From Pseudoduganella albidiflava (GTDB taxonomy: Bacteria > Pseudomonadota > Gammaproteobacteria > Burkholderiales > Burkholderiaceae_D): a DNA stretch of 64,000 nt. The stretch is from NCBI RefSeq assembly GCF_004322755.1, contig NZ_CP036401.1:1054001-1118000 (forward strand). Reading direction: 5' to 3'. The notes under the pieces are model-generated. The model saw only the letters and a program-made list of their open reading frames with translations. It was not told where the DNA came from and made no database searches. Position numbers and translations under genes: made by a program. Numbering within the stretch: the first letter of the stretch is position 1; every line of letters starts with the position of its first letter. Positions 16,742 to 23,484 of this stretch are shown here, one piece after another.

Positions 16742-17740
16742 TCAAATAAACGAATCCTCGCCTTTGCCGCCCAGGACGATCTGCCCTTCGTCCGACAGCC
16801 GCCGCACGATCTGCAGGATGCCCTTCTGCTGCGTTTCCACTTCCGACAGCCGCACCGGCCCCTTCGATTCCAGGTCTTCGCGCATCATCTCGCTGGCGCG
16901 CGCCGACATGTTCTTGAAGATCTTCTCGCGCAATTCCTGCGAGGCGCCCTTCAGCGCGATGATCAGCATTTCCGACTGCACCTCGCGCAGCAGCAGCTGG
17001 ATGCCGCGGTCGTCGATGTCGATCAGGTTGTCGAACACGAACATCTCGTCCATGATCTTCTGCGCCATGTCGTTGTCGTAGTTCTTGATGTTCTCCATGA
17101 CGGAGTTTTCCTGCTCGCCGCTCATGAAGTTCAGGATCTCGGCCGCGGTGCGCACGCCGCCCAGCGTGGATTTCTTGATGTTCTCGTTACCCGAGAGCAG
17201 CTTGGTCAGCACGTCGTTCAGCTCGCGCAGGGCGGCTGGCTGCACGCCGTCCAGCGTGGCGATCCGCAGTACCGCGTCATTGCGCAGGCGGTCTGTAAAG
17301 TGTCCCAGAATTTCGCAAGCCTGGTCGCGCTCCAGGTGCACCAGGATGGTGGCGATGATCTGCGGGTGCTCGTTACGGATCAGTTCGGCCACGGATTGGG
17401 AATCCATCCACTTCAGGCTTTCGATGCCGGACGCATCCTTGCCGCCCAGGATGCGCGACAGCAGTACCGAGGCCTTGTCGTCGCCCAGCGCCTTGGTCAG
17501 CACCTGGCGGATGTACTCGTCCGAATCGAGGCCGACGGTGGAGGCAGCGGCCACTTCGTCGCGGAAGCCGTCCAGCACGTCGACCACCTGCTCGTGCGGC
17601 ACGTTCTTCATCGTCGCCATGGCCGCGCCCAGCTTGAGCACTTCGCGCGGGCCGAGGAATTTCATCACTTCCGCGGCTTCGGCTTCACCCATTGCCAGCA
17701 TCAGGATCGCTGCCTTTTGCAGTCCGGTATTTTCAGTCAT
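16742..17740 (-). CDS. fliG: Flagellar motor switch protein FliG
   Basis: A 332-residue rotor protein that contacts the stator. N-domain (TGLQKAAILMLAMGEAEAAEVMKFL), middle domain with the EHPQ motif (RNEHPQIIATILVHLERDQACEIL) and a C-terminal torque domain (FDNLIDIDDRGIQLLLREVQSEMLIIALKGA, with the charged ridge residues visible) are all present. The start overlaps the end of fliF by 8 bp. Full length, no oddities. Confidence 0.98.
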   Translation of the reverse strand: MTENTGLQKAAILMLAMGEAEAAEVMKFLGPREVLKLGAAMATMKNVPHEQVVDVLDGFRDEVAAASTVGLDSDEYIRQVLTKALGDDKASVLLSRILGGKDASGIESLKWMDSQSVAELIRNEHPQIIATILVHLERDQACEILGHFTDRLRNDAVLRIATLDGVQPAALRELNDVLTKLLSGNENIKKSTLGGVRTAAEILNFMSGEQENSVMENIKNYDNDMAQKIMDEMFVFDNLIDIDDRGIQLLLREVQSEMLIIALKGASQELREKIFKNMSARASEMMREDLESKGPVRLSEVETQQKGILQIVRRLSDEGQIVLGGKGEDSFI

Positions 17741-19448
17741 TGTTGCCTATCCATGCCTTGATGACGTTGGCGACGATCCGCGGATCCTCGTTGGCCAGTT
17801 TCTTCGCCAGCGCCAGGTTGTCGCGGTATGTCCGCGCGGTGTTTTCTTCCAGTGCGGCCAGTTCCTGCGCGCGGATTTCCTCTTCCGTCGGGCCGGCGGG
17901 TTCTTCGACGATCTCTTCTTCCGGCTCCGGCTCGGGGGCATTGATTTCGTCGATCTTCTTGAAGACCGGCCGCATCATCGGGCGCACCACGCGCAGCAGG
18001 ATGTACAGCAGGATCAGCGCGACGATGGCGAACTTGGCGATTTCCGCCGCCAGCGGCAGGTTGGCCGGATCGCGCCACCAGTCGAGCACCGGATCGGCCG
18101 GCTTGTCGATGCCGTCGAACGGCACGTTGGCCACGCTGACGGAATCGCCGCGGTCCTGGTTGAAGCCCATCGCTTCGCGCACCAGGCTGTTGATCTTGGC
18201 CATTTCCTCGGCGCTCAGCGGACGCACCGTCACCTTGCCGTCCGGGCCGACGATGCGGCGGTAGTTGACCACCACGCCCACCGTCATCCGCTTCAGGCCG
18301 GCGATGGCTTTCTGCTCGTAGCGCACGGTCTTGTCGACCTCGTAGTTGGTGGTCGATTCCTTGTGGCCGGGCAGGGTGCCGGGCGCGCCGCCGGGTACCG
18401 TGCCGGGTGGCGGCGCCTCGCCGGGCGGCGTGGTCGCCAGCGGCGCGGTCGCCACGCCGGGCGGCTGGTTCGACAGGGCGCCGGGCACGCCGTTCGGATT
18501 GGCATTCTGGTTGCCCGTGGTCTCGCTGCTCTGCTGGCTGCGGATCGCCGACGGCGCCGGCGCCGAGTTCGGCTTGTACGACTCGGCCGCCTGCTCGACG
18601 GCGGAAAAGTCCACGTCGGCCACCGCTTCGGCGCGCACGTTCTGGTCGCCGACGATCGGTTTCACGATGTTCTCGACCTGCTTGATGATCTGGTTCTGCA
18701 GTTCCTGCACGTATTTCAGCTGGGTCGCATCCAGGCTCTTGATGGCCGTGTTGCTGTCCTTGTTCTGGTTCGACAGCAGGTTGCCCTGCTGGTCGACGAC
18801 CGTCACGTTGGCCGGCGCCAGGTCCGGCACGCTGGAAGCGACCAGGTGCACGATGGCGCTGACCTGGCCCGGATCGATCGAGCGGTTCGGATGCAGCGTC
18901 AGCACCACCGAGGCGGTCGGGTGCTGCTGCTCGCGCACGAATACGGAGGGCTTCGGCATCGCCAGGTGCACGCGTGCCGCCTGGACGCTGCCCAGCGATT
19001 CCACCGACTTGGCCAGCTCGCCCTCCAGCGCGCGCTGGTAATTGACCTGCTCGAGGAATTGCGAGATGCCCAGCTTCTGGTTTTCCATCAGCTCGAAGCC
19101 CACGTTGCCGCCTTTCGGCAAGCCCTGGGAGGCCAGGCGCAGGCGCGTGGCCGCCACTTGCTCTTCCGGGATCAGGATCGCATTGCCGCCTTCGCTGAAT
19201 TTGTAAGGCACCTGCATCTGGTCCAGCGCGGCCGTGATGGCGCCGCCGTCGCGGTCCGAGTAATTGGCGAACAGCACACGGTATTCCGGCTGGCTTTGCC
19301 ACATCCACACCATCGCGATCACCGCCAGCACGGCGGCCACGGCGGCGCCGCGGATGATGTTCTTGCCCATCGGCGTCTTGTAGAACGGCGGACGCGCATC
19401 GCCGGCGGCGTTGGCGTCGAGATCGAGTTGTTCGGCGGCTGCGGCCAT
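17733..19448 (-). CDS. fliF: Flagellar MS-ring protein FliF
   Basis: A 571-residue MS-ring subunit. The first transmembrane helix is near residues 30-50 (IIRGAAVAAVLAVIAMVWMW), then the periplasmic YscJ/FliF domains (YRVLFANYSDRDGGAITAAL; FELMENQKLGISQFLEQVNYQRALEGELAKSV; ARVHLAMPKPSVFVREQQ), a Pro/Gly-rich loop, a second transmembrane helix (IAKFAIVALILLYILLRVV) and the FliG-binding cytoplasmic tail. ATG 19448 (MAAAAEQLDL) is chosen; the open frame extends upstream into non-conserved sequence. It is the first gene of the operon, divergent from fliE. Confidence 0.97.
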   Translation of the reverse strand: MAAAAEQLDLDANAAGDARPPFYKTPMGKNIIRGAAVAAVLAVIAMVWMWQSQPEYRVLFANYSDRDGGAITAALDQMQVPYKFSEGGNAILIPEEQVAATRLRLASQGLPKGGNVGFELMENQKLGISQFLEQVNYQRALEGELAKSVESLGSVQAARVHLAMPKPSVFVREQQHPTASVVLTLHPNRSIDPGQVSAIVHLVASSVPDLAPANVTVVDQQGNLLSNQNKDSNTAIKSLDATQLKYVQELQNQIIKQVENIVKPIVGDQNVRAEAVADVDFSAVEQAAESYKPNSAPAPSAIRSQQSSETTGNQNANPNGVPGALSNQPPGVATAPLATTPPGEAPPPGTVPGGAPGTLPGHKESTTNYEVDKTVRYEQKAIAGLKRMTVGVVVNYRRIVGPDGKVTVRPLSAEEMAKINSLVREAMGFNQDRGDSVSVANVPFDGIDKPADPVLDWWRDPANLPLAAEIAKFAIVALILLYILLRVVRPMMRPVFKKIDEINAPEPEPEEEIVEEPAGPTEEEIRAQELAALEENTARTYRDNLALAKKLANEDPRIVANVIKAWIGNND

Positions 19449-19705
19449 GGATGGATTCCGGGAATGTTGAGGTGGGGGCCTGATCCGCATTATCGTGGCG
19501 TCCCGCGCGTTTCCATCCTCGGAACAGAAGCCGGTTTCCCGGCCTGCTTCGGTGCCGCCGCTGGTGTGCCGGCTGATATTCTGCGAGGGTAGAAAAAGGG
19601 GCTGGCGCATTGCCGGTGCCCGACGCATATTGTAGCGCGACAATCTCTGCCCCGTCGGGATTTGTTCCGCTACAGCAACAGCCAAAGCAACGAGCGGAGT
19701 CCACC

Positions 19706-20047
19706 ATGCGCACAGGCGGTATCGACAGCAGCCAGATCCAGTCCATGATCGCCCAGCTGAAGGCGGCGGCAACGCGCCCGGAGGCGGCGGTGCCGGCCGT
19801 CCAGACCGAACAGCCGGCGACCCGGGTCGATTTTTCCAACGCCCTGAAAGGTGCGCTCGATTCCGTGGCCGAAAGCCAGAACAAGGCGCAGGACATGTCG
19901 AAGCGGTTCCAGCTGGGGGACGACTCGGTGAACCTGTCCGATGTGATGATCCAGATGCAGAAAGCCAGCATCAACTTCCAGGCCACCGTGCAGGTGCGGA
20001 ACAAGCTGGTGCAGGCTTATACGGACATCATGAACATGCAGGTGTGA
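19706..20047 (+). CDS. fliE: Flagellar hook-basal body complex protein FliE
   Basis: A 113-residue protein linking MS ring and rod. The start MRTGGIDSSQIQSMIAQLKA and the C-terminal half (NLSDVMIQMQKASINFQATVQVRNKLVQAYTDIMNMQV) match the FliE family throughout. It is transcribed away from fliF; the 257-bp divergent spacer should hold both promoters, but no convincing sigma-54 or sigma-28 site was found there. A GGAG ribosome site lies at 19696-19699. Confidence 0.96.
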   Translation: MRTGGIDSSQIQSMIAQLKAAATRPEAAVPAVQTEQPATRVDFSNALKGALDSVAESQNKAQDMSKRFQLGDDSVNLSDVMIQMQKASINFQATVQVRNKLVQAYTDIMNMQV

Positions 20048-20091
20048 TAGCGCCGAGAAGAGGCGAACCGTTACTTGCGATAAATGTTTCC

Positions 20092-20200
20092 TGAAAAATG
20101 GGGACGTACCCCATTTTTCGAGCAACTTTTATCCCACCCCAAGTGCAAATTCCGGGGTCAGACCCGGCGGGTCTGACCCCAGCCGTTCGTCCTTGGGGTT
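20092..20200. repeat. Two REP palindromes (types R6 and R3) between fliE and ycgR
   Basis: A near-palindrome TGGGGACGTACCCCA with AAAAA/TTTTT flanks (20095-20119) could serve as a bidirectional terminator. It is followed by a full R3 palindrome (GGGGTCAGACCCG arm, 20154-20180) nested in an outer CACCCCAAG/CCTTGGGG pair (about 20137-20199). The site is between two convergent genes. Confidence 0.88.
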
Positions 20201-20211
20201 GCTGCAGACGA

Positions 20212-20970
20212 TCAGCCCAGCCCGGCGATCCGCGCGTTGCGTTCCCGTTCCAGCTTGGTGATGTAGCGCTGCACGGCGGCGGCGGCGCCGCGGCCCATGT
20301 CGATGAACTGGCAGCCGAGGCGGCGGTTGGGGTTGTTGTTCAGCAGCGTGATGTCGTGGCTGTTGCGGATCTGCAGGCCGGTGGTGATATTGCCCAGGTC
20401 CGGCAATTCGATGCGGCATTCCGCGTAATCGCGCCCCATGGTGTCGCCCAGCACGAAGCGGTTGTCGAGAATGGCGATGCCGCCGACACTGATGTCGGCC
20501 AGCGGGAAGACCGCCACGCCGCCGCCCAGCTCGGGCGGCATCGGGATCGTCACGCGCACCGGGTTGGTCAGCGGTGTCGCCATCCGGTAGTACTCGCGCC
20601 GCTGCAGCCGGATCAGGCTGGCGGGAACGGCCATCTTCAGCGCCGGCTTGCCGTCATGCAGCGATGCCTGCAATTGTTCGGTGCCGAAAAAAATGCGGAT
20701 CTTGTCGAGCGATGTTTCAAAGGAGACATCGCCGGAGAGCAGGGCGCGCTCGTAATCCGGGTCCAGCGGCCGGTCGATCAGCACCGTGCCGGCATCGCCG
20801 TCGACATCGAGGATCGATGTGGTGTACACGGCGCCGCCGTCGCGTGCGGCCACGCGTACTTCCTGTTTCTTGTCGGAGATTGCGCGCAGCAGCGCAATGA
20901 TTTCACGGCGCGATCCTACCTCGAAATCGTGCCAGTTTTCGGTATCCGTGTCCGGAATGAAGGGTTGCAT
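20212..20970 (-). CDS. ycgR: YcgR-type flagellar brake protein (PilZ, c-di-GMP receptor)
   Basis: A 252-residue two-domain protein: an N-terminal YcgR domain (about residues 10-115) and a C-terminal PilZ domain. The c-di-GMP binding signature is intact: RRExxR (REYYR, Arg125 to Arg129) and DxSxxG (Asp159, Ser161, Gly164). Known role of the family: when loaded with c-di-GMP it contacts the motor or stator and slows swimming. The start overlaps the stop of the upstream flhB-like gene by 1 bp (TGATG). Location inside the flagellar cluster, with a diguanylate cyclase nearby, supports the brake role. Confidence 0.9.
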   Translation of the reverse strand: MQPFIPDTDTENWHDFEVGSRREIIALLRAISDKKQEVRVAARDGGAVYTTSILDVDGDAGTVLIDRPLDPDYERALLSGDVSFETSLDKIRIFFGTEQLQASLHDGKPALKMAVPASLIRLQRREYYRMATPLTNPVRVTIPMPPELGGGVAVFPLADISVGGIAILDNRFVLGDTMGRDYAECRIELPDLGNITTGLQIRNSHDITLLNNNPNRRLGCQFIDMGRGAAAAVQRYITKLERERNARIAGLG

Positions 20971-21326
20971 CAGGGTTCGCCAGAGGTAGATGTGGAAGGG
21001 GGGAGGGCAGCTTCGGTATCGGGGGCGGGCGGTGGCGCCGTGCCGGATTTTTTTGCTGCCTCGATATGATAAAGCCAGGCCAATAGTTCCGCAATGACAC
21101 GGTAGAGCGTGGGCGGAATCTGCCGGTCGAGATCGATGTCCATCAGCAGCGACACCAGTTCCTTCGACTCGTGCACGTAGACCCCCGCTTCGGCCGCCAC
21201 GGCGATGATCTGCTCGGCCACCAGCCCGCGCCCCTTGGCCACCACTTTCGGCGCCCCCGAACCGTCGCGGTAGGCGAGGGCGACCGCGCTCTGGAATGGG
21301 CGCTTGGGGCCGTCGTCACGGCGCAT
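20970..21326 (-). CDS. FlhB C-terminal-domain-like protein (FhlB/FlhB2)
   Basis: A 118-residue protein resembling only the cytoplasmic C-terminal part of FlhB (SAVALAYRDGSGAPKVVAKGRGLVAEQIIAVAAEAGVYVHESKELVSLLMDIDLDRQIPPTLYRVIAELLAWLY). It lacks the membrane domain and the autocleavage NPTH motif, so it corresponds to the cleaved FlhB C-fragment. Its start overlaps the end of the FliK-like gene by 11 bp and its stop overlaps ycgR, so the three are co-translated. In some bacteria such a protein can substitute for the FlhB C-domain in export switching; whether it does so here is inference. Confidence 0.85.
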   Translation of the reverse strand: MRRDDGPKRPFQSAVALAYRDGSGAPKVVAKGRGLVAEQIIAVAAEAGVYVHESKELVSLLMDIDLDRQIPPTLYRVIAELLAWLYHIEAAKKSGTAPPPAPDTEAALPPSTSTSGEP

Positions 21327-22617
21327 CGGTGTTTCCTTCCGCCGCTGGCGCGGCATCCGCTTCATTTCCCGGGCTGGCGGCCGGGTCGGCGCCCGTGTCC
21401 GCGCCGGCAGCGCGTTCCGCCGCGATCGACAGCGACGACAAGGGCGCGCCGGTCGCGGCAAGCGCCTCCTGCAGCATGCCGGACCAGGCGCGCAGGTCGG
21501 TGGCCGTGTCGGCGGTGCCGGACTGCAGTGTCACGTGCACCTGGTCGCCGACCAGCGTGACGCTGGCCGCCACCTTGCCCAGCAGCGGCAACGAAAAGCG
21601 CACGCCGCTGCGCCATACCGGCTGCCCGTCGGCCGGGTCTTCCTCCTGGCGGCCGCCGCGGGAACGGCCTTCGCCGCTTTCGCGTTCCACTTCCCATTGC
21701 ATCGGCTGGCCCGGCCATGCCTCGCCATGCCACTGCACCTTGCCCTGTTCCTGCGCGTGCAATTGCAGGTTGATCATCTGCGCGGCGGAGAGGTCGGGCC
21801 CGCCCATCGCGCGCGCCACCGCTTCGGAAGTCGCCTGTTGCGCCGTCATGCGCTGCATCTGCGGTTCGCGCGCCAGGTCCTGCAGGCTGCGCTTGCCCTC
21901 GGCCCATTCGGCCACGTGCGATTCATAGAACAGGCCGGAGTCGCCCAGCGCGTTCTTCAGGGCCACTTCCACGCGCTCGGGATCGGGCGCGCCGGCCGCG
22001 GCGAGCGGGCCCTTGCCATGGATTGTCACCAGCGCGCCGGGCGGGGTGTAGGCCTGCGTCAGCGCGCTGGCGATCGCACGCGCGGCGGGGCTCAGCGTGG
22101 CCTGGGCGGTGGTATGGTCGAGGGTCGGCAGCTGGTCGGCGGCGATCAGCGGCGCCTTGTTCAGCAATACCGCGGCCGAGCTCATCGGGCGGGCTTGCGT
22201 GCCGCTTGCGGCACCGGAGGCAGGTTGCTGGGCGCCGGACAGGGAAGTCGCGGTGGCGGGAAGGGAAGTAGCGGTGGCGGGCTGGGATGGCGTGGCGGCG
22301 GGCGGCGTGTACACCGTGGCGGGCTGGGGCGGCGCGGTGCCGACCTGCAGCAGCGGCCGGGGCTGCGCGGCCACCACGTTCAGCGCGATCTGGGCGCCGA
22401 CCGGCGTGCCGCCGGGCAGCATCATGCGGGCGTTGGTACCGGCCACGCGCACCAGGTAGCTGCCGTCGGGGATTTTCGCCAGCACTTCGGCGGCCAGGGT
22501 CTTGCCCACCATCGGCGCCAGCGTGCGCTGGAACGCGGCCTGCCGGGGATCGGCGACCGTCGGGCCGCCACCGGGTACCAGGGGCCGCAGCCCGGCAGAA
22601 TCGAGCCGCGTCTGCAC
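21316..22617 (-). CDS. Second FliK-like hook-length control domain protein
   Basis: A 433-residue protein starting with GTG (GGGAG ribosome site upstream). The N-terminal third has a conserved beta segment (GSYLVRVAGTNARMMLPGGTPVGAQIALNVVAAQPRPLL); the middle is Ala/Thr/Pro-rich; the C-terminus (FSLPLLGKVAASVTLVGDQVHVTLQSGTADTATDLRAWSGMLQEALAATG) resembles the Flg_hook domain of FliK. True fliK is present at 12.4-13.8 kb, so this is a paralogue-like second ruler or export-switch protein. Pairing with a free FlhB C-domain, the known FliK partner, is notable. Confidence 0.75.
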   Translation of the reverse strand: MQTRLDSAGLRPLVPGGGPTVADPRQAAFQRTLAPMVGKTLAAEVLAKIPDGSYLVRVAGTNARMMLPGGTPVGAQIALNVVAAQPRPLLQVGTAPPQPATVYTPPAATPSQPATATSLPATATSLSGAQQPASGAASGTQARPMSSAAVLLNKAPLIAADQLPTLDHTTAQATLSPAARAIASALTQAYTPPGALVTIHGKGPLAAAGAPDPERVEVALKNALGDSGLFYESHVAEWAEGKRSLQDLAREPQMQRMTAQQATSEAVARAMGGPDLSAAQMINLQLHAQEQGKVQWHGEAWPGQPMQWEVERESGEGRSRGGRQEEDPADGQPVWRSGVRFSLPLLGKVAASVTLVGDQVHVTLQSGTADTATDLRAWSGMLQEALAATGAPLSSLSIAAERAAGADTGADPAASPGNEADAAPAAEGNTDAP

Positions 22618-22661
22618 TGCTTGTGTTCTCCCGTTACCGGTCAGTCAGGGCGTGCGGCGGC

Positions 22662-23021
22662 CTAGACGCCGCCGTAGGCGTTGACCAGGCGCCGCTCGGT
22701 GCCGGTGCTGTTGATGAGCCGCGACAGCTGCGCCATCCATGGCGTGATCAGGTCGCGCACCTTGCGGTCGTCGTCCAGCATCTGCTTGATCAGCGAAGCC
22801 TTGCGGGCGCGCTCTTCGCCTTCCAGCCGCACCATGCCCTCGTTGACCTTGAGCACGGCCACGTGCGCATTCATGCGCTGTTCCAGCTCTTGCAGGTGTT
22901 CCCAGTCGGAAGCATTGGCGGCCGCCACCATCTGGCTGGTCAGTTCGCCCATCGCCGCATACACGCACAGCACGTCGTGATTGGTCATCGTCATCGTTCG
23001 GTTATCCCGGAAACTGGTCAT
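22662..23021 (-). CDS. fliT: Flagellar protein FliT (FliD chaperone)
   Basis: A 119-residue helical protein (HDVLCVYAAMGELTSQMVAAANASDWEHLQELEQRMNAHVAVL) of FliT size and pattern, immediately after fliS as usual. The start at 23021 is chosen because it makes an ATGA overlap with the fliS stop; ATG 22994 or 22988 (MTMTNHDV) are alternatives. FliT is expected to chaperone the filament cap FliD. Sequence conservation in the family is low, so the call rests on size, helicity and the fliD-fliS-fliT order. Confidence 0.85.
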   Translation of the reverse strand: MTSFRDNRTMTMTNHDVLCVYAAMGELTSQMVAAANASDWEHLQELEQRMNAHVAVLKVNEGMVRLEGEERARKASLIKQMLDDDRKVRDLITPWMAQLSRLINSTGTERRLVNAYGGV

Positions 23022-23458
23022 TGCTTGCGGTTGGCCACGGGGGCGCCGCCGGCTTGCGCGGCGCCGCCATCCTCGCCGATCTGCTTCCACGTCTCGCGCA
23101 GGTCGGTCAGCAGGCCGCGCACCTCGTCCAGGATCTCGACCTGGTTCTGCAGGTTGGCGGTGAGCAGGCGCGCGCTCATGTATTCATACAGCGCATCCAG
23201 GTTCTTCGCGATCTCGCCGCCCACTTCCTTGTCCAGGCTGGCGCGCAGGCCATTGTCGATGATCTGGATCGCGTGCGAGATGGCCTTGCCTTTCGCTTCG
23301 ATATTGCCGGACTTCATATGGTTGGTGGCATTGATCAAGGCGACCACGGCGCCGTCGTACAGCATCGTGATCAGCTTGTGCGGCGAGGCTGCCGCGATGC
23401 CGGTTTCCAGGCCGACCTTGGCGTAGGCATTGACGCCGCGTTGCGGGCTTCCGAACAT
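23018..23458 (-). CDS. fliS: Flagellin export chaperone FliS
   Basis: A 146-residue protein with clear FliS signatures: YAKVGLETGIAAASPHKLITMLYDGAVVALINA near the N-terminus and LLTANLQNQVEILDEVRGLLTDLRETWKQI near the C-terminus. It binds newly made flagellin C-termini in the cytoplasm. It lies 26 bp after fliD with a GGAGAAC ribosome site, and overlaps fliT. Confidence 0.96.
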   Translation of the reverse strand: MFGSPQRGVNAYAKVGLETGIAAASPHKLITMLYDGAVVALINATNHMKSGNIEAKGKAISHAIQIIDNGLRASLDKEVGGEIAKNLDALYEYMSARLLTANLQNQVEILDEVRGLLTDLRETWKQIGEDGGAAQAGGAPVANRKQ

Positions 23459-23484
23459 GATGTTCTCCTTGTTCCTTGTTGCTC

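Noticed and set aside
19500..19600. Sigma-54 promoter for fliF (GGCACACCAGCGGC on the minus strand)
   Set aside because: GG and GC are spaced correctly but the -12 element lacks TTGC; too weak to call.
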